NCBI GenBank assembly: GCA_024235995.1
Contig: JACKLI010000001.1
Coordinates: 372,001-436,000 of the forward strand
Reading direction: 5' to 3'
Source: Burkholderiaceae bacterium
Lineage (GTDB): Bacteria; Pseudomonadota; Gammaproteobacteria; Burkholderiales; Burkholderiaceae_C
DNA: 64,000 bases
The notes below the pieces were generated by a model. The model was not told the origin of the DNA. It did not search any database and was given only the letters and a program-made list of their open reading frames with translations. Positions 46,133-57,829 of the stretch are shown here, one piece after another. How positions within the stretch are numbered: the stretch's first letter is position 1; every line of letters starts with the position of its first letter. The position numbers and the translations under genes are program-made.

Positions 46133-46636
46133 ATGAACAAAAACCACTTGGCCTTCCTGAGCGCGGCCCTCGCGCTTGCCCTGACCCCAGCCGCCGCGCG
46201 GGCTGCCGGCACGCATGCCGGCGACCATGGCGAATCGGCCACGCACACACACCACGCCGCGGCCCCGGTGGGCCGCCCCGGCGACGCCGCCAAGGTCGCG
46301 CGCACCATCGACATGGTGCTCGGCGACGACATGCGCTTTGCGCCGGCCACCGTCGAGGTCAAGGCCGGCCAGACGGTGCGCTTTCGCATCCGCAACGCCG
46401 GCCAGGTCCGGCACGAGATGGTGATCGGCTCGCTCGATGAGCTGAAGGCGCACGCCGAGCAGATGCGCGCCCATCCGGGCATGGTGCACGCCGAGCCCAA
46501 CCAGGTGAACCTCGCCCCCGGCCAGCGCGGCACGCTGGTGTGGCGCTTCGATCAGCCGGGACAGGTGGACTTCGCCTGCACCGAGCCGGGGCACCTGGAG
46601 GCGGGCATGGTGGGCAAGGTGCGGGTCACGCGCTGA
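46133..46636 (+). CDS. Periplasmic cupredoxin-like copper protein
   Basis: 167 residues with signal peptide (AALALALTPAAARAAG). A His-rich linker (HAGDHGESATHTHHAAAP) precedes a plastocyanin-like domain: FAPATVEVKAGQTVRFRIRN, RHEMV (first His) and DFACTEPGHLEAGM (Cys, His, Met). All type 1 copper ligands seem present. It may carry electrons or bind copper in the periplasm. No ribosome site is obvious. The next element is repeat copy E. Confidence 0.85.
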   Translation: MNKNHLAFLSAALALALTPAAARAAGTHAGDHGESATHTHHAAAPVGRPGDAAKVARTIDMVLGDDMRFAPATVEVKAGQTVRFRIRNAGQVRHEMVIGSLDELKAHAEQMRAHPGMVHAEPNQVNLAPGQRGTLVWRFDQPGQVDFACTEPGHLEAGMVGKVRVTR

Positions 46637-46700
46637 ACACCCGCCGCCGTTGCCGCAAGCGCCATGGCTAGGTTGAAGAACCCTACCCAGCCTTCCACAG

Positions 46701-46761
46701 GACTATCATTTGAATAGCTGTTTGCGCATGTTCCGCGCCGGCCATCGGCTGATTCGATCTA
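46701..46761 (+). repeat. Small dispersed repeat, copy E
   Basis: Reads ACTATCATTTGAATAGCTGT, then TTGCGCATG and, further on, CGGCTGATTCGATCT, which matches the far end of copy A. Lies between two convergent genes. Confidence 0.65.
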
Positions 46762-46779
46762 AAAATGCCGGCGTAACCG

Positions 46780-47382
46780 TCAGCGCGCCACCGCCGGCCC
46801 GGGCTCGATGCGCAGGCCGTCTGGCAGCACGCGCAGAGCCGTGTGGGTCCAGCCCAGGCTGCGCGCCAGCGCCAGCTGTTCGGCGGGCACGCGGTACAGC
46901 ACCAGGTTTTGCAGCAGCTGCTCGGCGATGCCGGGCGCGACCTGCGACACCAGCGCCTGCTGCGCGGGCGGCAGCCGGTCGATGCTCAGGCGGTTGACCT
47001 GCACGTCGGCCATGCGCACCACGCCTTCGGGCAGGTCCAGGCGCAAGCCGCAGTCCAGGTCCAGCCCGCCGGTGTGGCGCGTGCCGGACAGGCGCTCGAC
47101 CAGCACCAGATCGAGCGCGGTGGCGATGCGGTTGGAGGCGGGCAGCAGGTTCAGGCGGGGTGAGGCCAGCGTCAGCTCGGCCAGCCCGCCGAGCAGGCCG
47201 CGCGTGACGGGAAAGCTGCGCGCCAGCCACTCGTTCAGCCGCTGCCGCGACACGGTGTAGCCGGGTGCGCCACCGCCGCTGCCGGCGGCGCAGGCGCCGA
47301 GCGCCGGAAGCAGGCCGCCCAGCGCGGCCGCGCCGAGCAGGCGGTGGCAGTGGCGGCGCGTCAGCGCCGGAAAGGCGGGCAC
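46780..47382 (-). CDS. DUF1439-type lipoprotein
   Basis: 200 residues from a GTG start. The lipobox is LPALGAC (Cys at about residue 31) after an Arg-containing N-terminus. The rest shows the DUF1439 pattern: VSRQRLNEWLARSFPV, RLNLLPASNRIATALDL and LPEGVVRMADVQVNRLSID. Family members are predicted lipid-binding envelope proteins (YceB of E. coli). No operon partner is clear; the alpha/beta hydrolase gene 36 bases upstream on the same strand may be co-transcribed. Confidence 0.78.
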   Translation of the reverse strand: MPAFPALTRRHCHRLLGAAALGGLLPALGACAAGSGGGAPGYTVSRQRLNEWLARSFPVTRGLLGGLAELTLASPRLNLLPASNRIATALDLVLVERLSGTRHTGGLDLDCGLRLDLPEGVVRMADVQVNRLSIDRLPPAQQALVSQVAPGIAEQLLQNLVLYRVPAEQLALARSLGWTHTALRVLPDGLRIEPGPAVAR

Positions 47383-47418
47383 GATCGTGCGGCAGTCAGG
47401 GGCCAGAGGACGGTTGAC

Positions 47419-48183
47419 TCACGCAGGCACGCCGGCAAGAAACTGCTCGACCCGCGTCGCCAGGATGATGGGCGTCTCGTCCATCGGGTAGTGCCCGGCG
47501 TTGGCCAGCACCTGCAGCTGCGCGTTGGGGTAGTGCTGCATCCAGGTGGCGCGGCAGGCGGCCTCGCCCAGGGCGGGGTCGTACTCGCCGGGCAGCACCA
47601 GCACGGGCAGGCGCTGGCCCTGGATTTTTTCGACGAAGGCGGTCTTCGCCCAGGACGTCAGGTAGCCGGCCACGGCCTCGTCGTCCGAATGCTTTTGCGT
47701 GCTGGCGGCCATGGCGTCCAGCCAGGTGCCGGTCAGGCGGCTGCCGGTGGTGAAGTCGATGATGGTGCGGCGCGCCTGCGCGTCGTGGCCGGCGGCGGTG
47801 AACAGGCCCCAGCCCTGCTCGTCGAAGGGCACGCCCGCAGCCGACACGGGTGTGACGCCGACCAGCGCGCGCACGCGCTCGGGCGAGGCCGCCAGCACCT
47901 GCTGGATGGCGCTGCCGCCCATCGAGTGGCCGATAAGCGAAAAGCGCCGCCAGCCCAGGTGGTCGGCCAGCGCCAGCGCGTCCTGCGCGATCTGCTCCAT
48001 CGTGTAGGGCCCGCCCGAGCCGCGCATGCCGCCGTAGCCGCGCTGGTCCATGAAGGCGTAGCCGAAGTCGCGGCCGTTCAGGTGCTGGGTGAACGGCCCC
48101 CAGCCGTGGGCGTGGCCGAACCAGCCGTGCAGCGCGATGACCTTGTGCGCGCCGCTGCCGATGAGCAGATGGGTGTTGGGCAT
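47419..48183 (-). CDS. Alpha/beta hydrolase
   Basis: 254 residues. KVIALHGWFGHAHGWGPFTQ (oxyanion region), SLIGHSMGGSAIQQVLAASP (serine nucleophile) and NAGHYPMDETP (His). AGGA lies seven bases before the ATG. The substrate is unknown; such proteins include esterases and C-C hydrolases. It follows the isocitrate dehydrogenase gene by 43 bases. Confidence 0.87.
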   Translation of the reverse strand: MPNTHLLIGSGAHKVIALHGWFGHAHGWGPFTQHLNGRDFGYAFMDQRGYGGMRGSGGPYTMEQIAQDALALADHLGWRRFSLIGHSMGGSAIQQVLAASPERVRALVGVTPVSAAGVPFDEQGWGLFTAAGHDAQARRTIIDFTTGSRLTGTWLDAMAASTQKHSDDEAVAGYLTSWAKTAFVEKIQGQRLPVLVLPGEYDPALGEAACRATWMQHYPNAQLQVLANAGHYPMDETPIILATRVEQFLAGVPA

Positions 48184-48226
48184 GCCTGTATCCTGGGTTG
48201 CCGTGCCGTGGGCCTATGGCGCGGGC

Positions 48227-50458
<2,232 letters not shown>

Positions 50459-50594
50459 GCGCGAAAACTCCTGTGTCTCGGATCGGGATGGGGTCGAGTG
50501 GGGCCGGCCGGCTTTTGGCTGGCGGTCACGCGCGGGCGCGCGCCGCATCCGGCCCAAGGGCCGATGTTACGCGGTGTGCGGCAGCCTCACGGTG

Positions 50595-50650
50595 TCTATT
50601 GTTTTGATAGCTGTTGACGCAGATCAGACAGGGGCCAGAGGGTTGTTTTG
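50595..50650 (+). repeat. Small dispersed repeat, copy F
   Basis: Reads TTTTGATAGCTGTTGACGCA, then GATCAGACAGGGGCCAGAGG. Lies between the icd start and the end of the UDP-glucose dehydrogenase gene. Confidence 0.7.
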
Positions 50651-50686
50651 TTGTAAGAATCGGTGTCTGCCACCCCGGGCGCCGGT

Positions 50687-52033
50687 TCAGGCCTGGTCCG
50701 GCGGCGGCACGCCCGGCCGGCCGATGCTGGCGTAGCCCAGGCCGTGGCGCGCCAGCAGGGCCGGCTCGTACAGGTTGCGCCCGTCGAACACCATGCGGTC
50801 CGCCAGCTCGGCCGCCAGCAGGGCCAGGTCGGGCACCCGGTAGGCCTTCCATTCGGTGACGATGGCCAGCGCGTCGGCGCCGCGCAGGGCGGCGGCGGGC
50901 GTGTCGCACAGCCGCAGGTCGGCGCGCTCGCCCCACAGGCGGCGCGCCTCGCCCATGGCCGCCGGGTCGTGCGCCTGCACGCGCGCGCCGGCGGCCCACA
51001 GCTGGGCCAGCAGGGTGCGGCTGGGGGCCTCGCGCAGGTCGTCGGTGTCGGGCTTGAAGGCCAGGCCCCACACGGCGAGGGTCTTGCCGCGCAGCTGGCC
51101 GCCGTAGTGCGCCACGATGCGCTCGCCCAGCACGCGGCGCTGGGCGTCGTTGCGCTGCTGGGTGGCGGCCAGCAGCAGCGGCTCGACGCCGGCCTGCCGC
51201 GCGCTGTGGATCAGCGCCTTCACGTCCTTGGGAAAGCAGCTGCCGCCGTAGCCGGCGCCGGCGTACAGGAAGTGATGGCCGATGCGCGGGTCGCTGCCGA
51301 TGCCGCGGCGCACCGCCTCGATGTCGGCGCCCAGGCGCTCGGCCAGGCCGGCGATCTCGTTCATGAAGCTGATCCGGGTGGCCAGCAGGGCGTTGGCGGC
51401 GTACTTGGTCAGCTCGGCGCTTCGCACGTCCATCACCACGATGCGGTCGTGGTTGCGGTTGAAGGGCGCGTACAGCTCGCGCAGCGTGGCCTCGGCGGCG
51501 CGGCTGGCGGTGCCGATGACGATGCGGTCGGGCCGCTGGCAGTCGGCCACGGCCGCGCCTTCCTTCAGGAACTCGGGGTTGGAGACGACGTCGAAGGCCA
51601 GCTCGGCGCCCCGCCCGGCCAGCGCCGCGCGCACCGTATCGGCCACCCGGTCGGCCGAGCCCACCGGCACGGTGGACTTGTTGACGATGAGCTTGGGCTC
51701 GGCCATGTGCAGGCCGATGCTGCGCGCCACCGCCAGCACGTGCTGCAGGTCGGCGCTGCCGTCCTCGTCGGGCGGCGTGCCCACGGCCAGAAACAGCAGC
51801 GCGCCATGTGCCACGCCTGCCGCCGCGTCGGTGGTGAAGCGCAGCCGCCCGGCGGCCTGGTTGGCCTGCACCATGGGCTGCAGGCCAGGCTCGTGGATGG
51901 GAATGCGGCCCGCCTGCAGCGCGGCGACCTTGGCCACATCGACGTCCACGCACAGCACGTCGTGGCCCACGTCGGCCAGCACCGCGCCCTGCACCAAACC
52001 GACGTAGCCGGTGCCGAAGATCGTGACTTTCAT
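50687..52033 (-). CDS. ugd: UDP-glucose 6-dehydrogenase
   Basis: 448 residues. NAD site FGTGYVGLV, the oxidation-step residues VSNPEFLKEGAAV, and catalytic Cys266 with Lys269 in GGSCFPKDVKAL. It oxidises UDP-glucose to UDP-glucuronate in the cytoplasm. Its start overlaps the epimerase stop (ATGA), so the two are translated together; the epimerase would use its product. Confidence 0.95.
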   Translation of the reverse strand: MKVTIFGTGYVGLVQGAVLADVGHDVLCVDVDVAKVAALQAGRIPIHEPGLQPMVQANQAAGRLRFTTDAAAGVAHGALLFLAVGTPPDEDGSADLQHVLAVARSIGLHMAEPKLIVNKSTVPVGSADRVADTVRAALAGRGAELAFDVVSNPEFLKEGAAVADCQRPDRIVIGTASRAAEATLRELYAPFNRNHDRIVVMDVRSAELTKYAANALLATRISFMNEIAGLAERLGADIEAVRRGIGSDPRIGHHFLYAGAGYGGSCFPKDVKALIHSARQAGVEPLLLAATQQRNDAQRRVLGERIVAHYGGQLRGKTLAVWGLAFKPDTDDLREAPSRTLLAQLWAAGARVQAHDPAAMGEARRLWGERADLRLCDTPAAALRGADALAIVTEWKAYRVPDLALLAAELADRMVFDGRNLYEPALLARHGLGYASIGRPGVPPPDQA

Positions 52034-53034
52034 GGTTTGTAGAACCCCCGATACCAATCGACGAAGCGTGCCACGCCGTCTGGCACCGGCGTGGACGGCG
52101 CAAAGCCGACCCAGGCCGCCAGCGCCGACGTGTCGGCCGCCGTGCTGTGCATGTCGCCGGGCTGGATCGGCAGCATGCGCTTGCGCGCCGTGGTGCCCAG
52201 CGCCGATTCCAGCGCGGCGATGTAGTCCATCAGCAGCGTGGGCGCGCCGTTGCCGAGGTTGAAGATGCGGTAGGGGGCCGTGCCGGTGCCGGGGCTGGGG
52301 GCCTGCGGGTCGTGGCCGGGGTCGGGTGTGGCGGGCTTGTCCAGCACGCGCAGCACGCCTTGCACGACGTCGTCGATGTAGGTGAAGTCGCGCACCAGCT
52401 GGCCGTTGCCGTACACGTCGATGGGCTCGCCCGCCAGCATGGCGCGCGTGAACCTGAACAGCGCCATGTCCGGCCGGCCCCAGGGGCCGTAGACGGTGAA
52501 AAAGCGCAGGCCCGTGACCGGCATGCGGTACAGGTGGGCGTAGCTGTGCGCCATCACCTCGTTGGCCTTCTTGGTGGCGGCGTAGTAGCTGACGGGGTGG
52601 TCCACCGCGTCGCGCTCGCGGTAAGGCAAGCTGGCGTTGCCGCCGTAGACGCTGGACGAGCTGGCGAACACCAGGTGCGCCACCTGCTGCGTGCGGCAGC
52701 CCTGCAGCACGTTGGCAAAGCCCAGCAGGTTGGCGTCGGTGTAGTCGTCCGGCGCGTCGATGGAGTGGCGCACGCCGGCCTGCGCCGCCAGGTGCAGCAC
52801 GCGCGTGGGGCGCACGCGCGTGAACAGCGCGCGCAGGGCGCCGCGGTCGGCCACGTCCAGGCGCTCGAAGGCGAAGCCCGGGTGTTGCAGCAGCCGCTGC
52901 AGGCGCGCCTGCTTGAGGGCCACGTCGTAGTAGGCGTTCAGGTTGTCGACGCCGAGCACGCGCTCGCCCCGCGCCAGCAGGGCCTGCGCGCAATGCATGC
53001 CGATGAAGCCGGCGCAGCCGGTCAGCAGGATCAT
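52030..53034 (-). CDS. UDP-glucuronate 4-epimerase-like NAD-dependent epimerase
   Basis: 334 residues of the extended SDR type: GCAGFIGMH (6-14), VLGVDNLNAYYDVALKQARL, Ser-rich FASSSSVYG, catalytic Tyr151-Lys155 (YAATK) and FFTVYGPWGRPDMALFRFT. This combination is typical of bacterial UDP-glucuronate epimerases (LpsL, Cap1J, WbnF), which interconvert UDP-GlcA and UDP-GalA. Stop-start overlaps link it to genes on both sides. Confidence 0.92.
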   Translation of the reverse strand: MILLTGCAGFIGMHCAQALLARGERVLGVDNLNAYYDVALKQARLQRLLQHPGFAFERLDVADRGALRALFTRVRPTRVLHLAAQAGVRHSIDAPDDYTDANLLGFANVLQGCRTQQVAHLVFASSSSVYGGNASLPYRERDAVDHPVSYYAATKKANEVMAHSYAHLYRMPVTGLRFFTVYGPWGRPDMALFRFTRAMLAGEPIDVYGNGQLVRDFTYIDDVVQGVLRVLDKPATPDPGHDPQAPSPGTGTAPYRIFNLGNGAPTLLMDYIAALESALGTTARKRMLPIQPGDMHSTAADTSALAAWVGFAPSTPVPDGVARFVDWYRGFYKP

Positions 53035-54581
53035 GGCGATGTCCCCTCCCTCGGGAACCAGATGAAGCGGTAGATCTCGGGCGGGCTGCCGGCGGGCACA
53101 TGGCGGCGGGGCAGCGCCAGCACGCGCGGCACGCTGCCGGCGGGCAGCACGGTCTGCGCCTGGTCCCACCAGCCCTCCGGCAGGCGGTCGTCGCGCGAGA
53201 TCAGCAGCCAGCCCGTGCCGGCGGCGCGCGCGCCGGCCCGCTGCTCGGCCACGCAGGCGGCCACCGGCTGCAGGTTGCCGTCGCAGTCGGCGGCCGGCGC
53301 GGCGGGAAAGCGCGTGCGCAGCGCGCCAGCCAGCATGTGGTCGGCGGCGACGATCGGGCCGCGGCCGTCGTAGCCGGCCGCGCGCAGCTGCTGCACGAGC
53401 GCGCGGATGGGCTGGTTCAGCTCGCCCGGGCGGCCGCGCCAGCCGGCCACCCAGGGGTAGGCGGCGGTGGCCAGAAAGAACAGCAGCGCCACCCCCAGCA
53501 CCGCGCCCGTGAAGCGCGCGCCGCCGGGCGCCGACTCGAGCTGCGGCCGCGCCACGAAGGCGGCCAGCGGCAGCACGCAGAACACCGGCTGCATCCAGTG
53601 CTCCTTGAACTCGGTCACGCCGCCCAGCACCACCATGCCGACGAACGCCGCCAGCACCAGCGCCAAGTAGCGCGCCAGCAGCGGCCAGGCCCAGGGCACC
53701 GCGGCCAGCGCGCCAGCCGGCGGCCGCCGCAGCCAGGCGCCGCGAAACGCCCAGGCCGCCAGCAGAGCCCACGGCAGCAGGGTCTCCAGCAGGGTCAGCG
53801 CCAGCTCGTCCAGGCCGCCGAGCAAGCCGCCCCGGGGCTGCAGCTCCATCTTGGCGGTGATGGCGCGCGCCGTCTCGTGCCAGTGGCCGGCCAGCCACAG
53901 CGCATGCGGCACCACCAGCACCAGCGCCACCGCCGCCGTGATCCACAGCCCGCGCGCCAGCAGCACCTGGCGCACCGCCGGCACGCCCAGCGCCGCCAGG
54001 CCCAGCGCGGCGGCGAACAGCGCGAAGTTGTACTTGGACAGCATGCCCAGCGCCAGCATCAGCCCCAGCAGCGCGTAGCGCGCCGGGCGCGGCGAGCGCA
54101 CCAGGCCCACCAGCACCCACCAGGTGCCGGCGGTGACGGCGGTGACCAGCACCGTGTGCGTCTGGTCGTGCAGCGAGGACCAGCCCAGCGGCGGCAGCAT
54201 CACCATGCTGGCGGCGGCCCACCACACCGTGCGCGGCGGCAGCAGGGCGCGCGCGGCCAGGCCCATGAACAGGTAGGTCAGCGCCAGCAGCACGTGCTTG
54301 AGCACGGCCAGCGACAGCACGCTGGGCCCCAGCACGGCGTTGAACCCCCACTGCAGCCAGGTGTAGAGCGGCGGCTGCATGCCGTAGCCCCAGGCCAGGT
54401 GCTGCGACCACAGCGTCTGCTCGGCCTCGTCCCAGCGCAGCGCGGGCGACAGCGCCAGCCGCAGCGCCACGTGCGCCGCCGCCCAGGCCAGCAGCCACGG
54501 CAGCGGCCGGCGCATGAGGGCCGGCAGCGCGCCGGCGGCCGCGGGCGCAGGCGGGGGCGAGGCGGTGGACAGCAAAGACAT
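53031..54581 (-). CDS. ArnT/GT39-type membrane glycosyltransferase
   Basis: 516 residues with about eleven helices and a periplasmic C-terminal part. LRWDEAEQTLWSQHLAWGYG carries the acidic Asp-Glu of the first periplasmic loop, followed by QPPLYTWLQW, the family pattern of lipid-phosphate-sugar dependent transferases (ArnT, RgtA-D). It would move a sugar from a polyprenyl carrier to lipid A, LPS core or another envelope acceptor. It is the first gene of the operon with the epimerase and ugd. Confidence 0.85.
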   Translation of the reverse strand: MSLLSTASPPPAPAAAGALPALMRRPLPWLLAWAAAHVALRLALSPALRWDEAEQTLWSQHLAWGYGMQPPLYTWLQWGFNAVLGPSVLSLAVLKHVLLALTYLFMGLAARALLPPRTVWWAAASMVMLPPLGWSSLHDQTHTVLVTAVTAGTWWVLVGLVRSPRPARYALLGLMLALGMLSKYNFALFAAALGLAALGVPAVRQVLLARGLWITAAVALVLVVPHALWLAGHWHETARAITAKMELQPRGGLLGGLDELALTLLETLLPWALLAAWAFRGAWLRRPPAGALAAVPWAWPLLARYLALVLAAFVGMVVLGGVTEFKEHWMQPVFCVLPLAAFVARPQLESAPGGARFTGAVLGVALLFFLATAAYPWVAGWRGRPGELNQPIRALVQQLRAAGYDGRGPIVAADHMLAGALRTRFPAAPAADCDGNLQPVAACVAEQRAGARAAGTGWLLISRDDRLPEGWWDQAQTVLPAGSVPRVLALPRRHVPAGSPPEIYRFIWFPREGTSP

Positions 54582-54655
54582 TCTCGGACCGGTGCGCCGC
54601 CGCAAGGCCGGGCAGGCACAATGACCGCTGGATTATCCGTGCACGATTCGCCCCC

Positions 54656-55681
54656 ATGCCTGCGGCCCCAGCCCCCTCGCCCGACGTCTCCATCGTGGTG
54701 CCGATCTACAACGAGGTCGACAACCTGCCCGAGCTCGTGGCGCGCATCGCGCAGGCGATGGCGGGCCAGCCCCTGAGCTTCGAGCTGCTGGCGGTGGACG
54801 ACGGCTCCAGCGACGGTAGCCGCGCCCGGCTGCGCGAGCTGGCCGCCGGCCGCCCCTGGCTGCGCCCGGTGTTCCTGGCGCGCAACTACGGCCAGTCGAG
54901 CGCGCTGCAGGCGGGGTTCGACCGCGTGCGCGGGCGCTACGTGGTGACGCTGGACGCCGACCTGCAGAACGAGCCGGGCGACATCCCGCTGCTGCTGCAG
55001 CGCCTGGAGAGCGACCCCGACGTCGACATGGTGAGCGGCTGGCGCAAGGACCGGCAGGACGCCGAGCTGTCGCGCAAGTTGCCCTCGCGCATCGCCAACC
55101 GGCTGATCTCGCGCGCCACCGGCGTGCACCTGCACGACTACGGCTGCGCGCTGAAGGCCTACCGCCGCCCCATCATCGACCGCATCCGGCTGTATGGCGA
55201 GCTGCACCGCTTCATCCCCTCGCTGGCGCGCGAGGCGGGCGCGCGCATCGCCGAGGTGCCGGTGCGCCACCACGCGCGCACGCGCGGCGTGTCCAAGTAC
55301 GGCATCGACCGCACCTTCCGCGTCATCCTCGATCTGATCCTGGTGGTGTTCTTCATGCGCTACCGCCAGCGCCCGCTGCACGCCTTCGGCGGGCTGGGGC
55401 TGTGGCTGGCCACGCCGGGCGTGCTGATCCTGCTGTGGCTGCTGCTGGACAAGCTGATGGGCCACGCCATCGGCGGGCGCCCGCTGCTGCTGGCCGGCGT
55501 GATGCTGGTGCTGATGGGCGTGCAGCTGATCGCGGCGGGGCTGATCGGCGAGCTGCTGATGCGCATCTACCACGAGGCCGGCGGCGCGCCGCAGTTTCAT
55601 GCGCAGGAGCACGTTCATGAACCCGACCCGCCTGCAGCCCCCGCCGATGCAGCGCAGGCAGCTCCTCAAGCCATAGCGTGA
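54656..55681 (+). CDS. GT2 polyprenyl-phosphate glycosyltransferase (ArnC/RgtE/DPM-like)
   Basis: 341 residues. Nucleotide-sugar motifs VVPIYNEVDN, AVDDGSSDGS and LDADLQNEPGD are followed by two C-terminal membrane helices (about 240-315). These enzymes put a sugar on undecaprenyl phosphate at the cytoplasmic face. With the divergent GT39 gene 74 bases away it forms a donor-and-transferase pair. The stop overlaps the GTG in front of the next gene. Confidence 0.9.
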   Translation: MPAAPAPSPDVSIVVPIYNEVDNLPELVARIAQAMAGQPLSFELLAVDDGSSDGSRARLRELAAGRPWLRPVFLARNYGQSSALQAGFDRVRGRYVVTLDADLQNEPGDIPLLLQRLESDPDVDMVSGWRKDRQDAELSRKLPSRIANRLISRATGVHLHDYGCALKAYRRPIIDRIRLYGELHRFIPSLAREAGARIAEVPVRHHARTRGVSKYGIDRTFRVILDLILVVFFMRYRQRPLHAFGGLGLWLATPGVLILLWLLLDKLMGHAIGGRPLLLAGVMLVLMGVQLIAAGLIGELLMRIYHEAGGAPQFHAQEHVHEPDPPAAPADAAQAAPQAIA

Positions 55682-55686
55682 CGCGC

Positions 55687-56614
55687 ATGCCCAAGGCCGT
55701 GCTGCGGGGCCTGCTGGGCCTGGCGCTGCTGGCCGCCGTGCTGGCGCTGGCCGACCCGGCCCGGGTGGCGGCGCAGCTGGGCCGGGCGCGGCCGCTTTGG
55801 CTGGCGGCGGGGCTGCTGGCGGCCATCGCCTCCAACGCGGTGTCGGCCCTGCGCTGGCGCGCGCTGGCGCGCTGGCTGGGCGCCGAGGTGGGCGCGCGCG
55901 ACGCCTGCCGCTGGTACTTCCAGGCCATGGGGCTCAATGCGCTGCTGCCGGGCGCCGTGCTGGGCGGCGACGTGTACCGCGCCGTGGTGCTGCGCCGCGC
56001 CGGGCAGGCCAGCGCCGCCGCCGGCTGGTCGGTGGTGCTGGACCGCGCCAGCGGCCTGTGGATGCTGTGCGCCATCGGCGGCCTGGGGGCCGCCGCCTGC
56101 GCCGAGGTGCTGGCGCCTTGGCTGCGGCTGCCGGCCGGCGCCTTCGCCGCGCTGCTGCTGGCGGGCACGGCGCTGTGGCTGGCCCTGCCCTGGGGCCTGC
56201 CATGGCTGCTGCGCCGCGGCCAGGCGGCGGGCGGCGCTCTGGCGCCGCTGCGCGCGGCGGTGCGGCGGCGGCCGGACTTTGCGCGCCAGTGGGCCTGGCA
56301 GGCCCGTGGCCTCGGCGGCGGTGCAGGGGCTGTCGGCCGCGGCGCTGGCCTGCGGCGGGCTGGCGCTGGGCGTGGTGCAGCCGGCGGCCGCGTGGGCCTG
56401 GGCCATCGCTCCGGTGTTCCTGCTGGCGGCGCTGCCCGTGAGCGTGGGCGGCTGGGGCACGCGCGAGGCGGCGGCCGTGGCCGCGCTGGCGCCGTTCGGC
56501 GTGGCGGCGCCGGCGGCCGTGGGCGTGGGCGTGATCTATGGCCTGTACGGCCTGGCGCAGGGCGCGCTGGGGGCGCTGGCGTTCGGGCTACCGCGCCGGG
56601 TGCCCACCGCCTGA
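55687..56614 (+). pseudogene. Flippase-like membrane protein (LPG synthase TM/UPF0104 family), frameshifted
   Basis: The first part (RAALARWLGAEVGARDACRW-like text, [40 protein letters not shown]) is a normal UPF0104 protein. After FARQWAWQA near 56304 the frame changes by one base; the remaining family sequence (PVSVGGWGTREAAAVAAL, GVIYGLYGLAQGALGALAFG) continues in the next frame to a stop at 56614. Removing one C from the CCC at 56303-56305 restores a single protein of about 308 residues. It is a real inactivation or a sequencing error. The gene is coupled to the GT2 gene; a GTG at 55678 is an alternative start. Confidence 0.8.
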
Positions 56615-56701
56615 TTCAGCATCGAATCGGCCGCCAGCCCAGGTGAAACAAGCCCCGGCAGCTACATCAACAGGAGCAACGAGGGCGCAACCGGCAAACG
56701 C

Positions 56702-57829
56702 TCAGGCCCCGGTCTTCAAGGTGCCGCGGCGAATCTGGTCCAGCTCCATGGTCTCGAACAGGGCCTTGAAGTTGCCCTCGCCGAAGCCTTCGTTGCCCTT
56801 GCGCTGGATGAACTCGAAGAAGATCGGGCCCAGCTGGTTCTCGCTGAAGATCTGCAGCAGCAGCTCGCCCTGCCGGCCGTCGACCAGGATGTTGCGCGAC
56901 TGCAGCTCGCCGATGGGCTCTTGCAGGCCGGGGATGCGCTTGGGCAGCAGCTCGTAGTAGGTGTCGCTGGTGTCCAGCAGCTTGACGCCCGCCAGGCCCA
57001 GCTGGTCCACCGCGTGGTAGATGTCCTTGCTGGCCAGCGCGATGTGCTGCACGCCCTCGCCGTGGTACATGTCCAGGTACTCCTGGATCTGGCCCTTCTT
57101 CTCGTTGCCCTCTTCGTTGATCGGGATGCGAATCTTGCCGCAGGGGCTGGTCATGGCCTTGCTCTTGACGCCGGTGGCCTGACCCTCGATGTCGAAGTAG
57201 CGCACCTCGCGGAAGTTGAACAGGCGCTCGTAGAAGCCCGCCCACTCGTCCATGCGGCCCTTGTGCACGTTGTGCGTCAGGTGGTCGATGACCGTCAGGC
57301 CATAGCCCTCGGGGTTGATGGCGGCGGCGCCGTGCACGCCCGGCAGCGGCTCGAAGTCGACGTCGTAGAAGCCGATGTTGCCGATCTCGCCGGCCGAAGC
57401 GCCGCCCTTGCCGCGCCAGCGGTCGATGAAGTAGATGATGGAGTCACCAATGCCCTTGATGGCCGGGATGTTCAGCTCGCCCGGCCCGGCGTGGCCGGCG
57501 TAGCCCCAGGCGCCCAGGCCGATGGCGCGCTCGTAGGCGGCCTTGGCGTCGGCCACGCGAAAGGCGATGGCGCAGATGCTGGGCCCGTGCAGGCGCGCGA
57601 AGCGCTGGGCAAAGCTGTCGGGCTCGGCGTTGATGATGAAGTTGATCTCGCCCTGGCGGTACAGCGTGACGTTCTTGCGGCGGTGCCGGGCCACGGCGGT
57701 GAAGCCCATGCGCTCGAACAGCTCGCCCATGGCCTTGGGGTCGGGCGCGGCGTATTCGATGAACTCGAAGCCGTCGGTGCCCATCGGGTTGTCCCAGGTG
57801 GCGGGGGTGGATGCTTGCGCTGCGGTCAT
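56702..57829 (-). CDS. hppD: 4-Hydroxyphenylpyruvate dioxygenase
   Basis: 375 residues. Iron ligands His183 (VIDHLTHNV), His262 (VQHIALAS) and Glu339 (GPIFFEFIQRKGNEGFGEGN) are in place. It converts 4-hydroxyphenylpyruvate to homogentisate in tyrosine breakdown. The gene is divergent from the Lrp regulator at 58044; regulation by that protein is likely. Convergent with the frameshifted flippase-like gene. Confidence 0.97.
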   Translation of the reverse strand: MTAAQASTPATWDNPMGTDGFEFIEYAAPDPKAMGELFERMGFTAVARHRRKNVTLYRQGEINFIINAEPDSFAQRFARLHGPSICAIAFRVADAKAAYERAIGLGAWGYAGHAGPGELNIPAIKGIGDSIIYFIDRWRGKGGASAGEIGNIGFYDVDFEPLPGVHGAAAINPEGYGLTVIDHLTHNVHKGRMDEWAGFYERLFNFREVRYFDIEGQATGVKSKAMTSPCGKIRIPINEEGNEKKGQIQEYLDMYHGEGVQHIALASKDIYHAVDQLGLAGVKLLDTSDTYYELLPKRIPGLQEPIGELQSRNILVDGRQGELLLQIFSENQLGPIFFEFIQRKGNEGFGEGNFKALFETMELDQIRRGTLKTGA

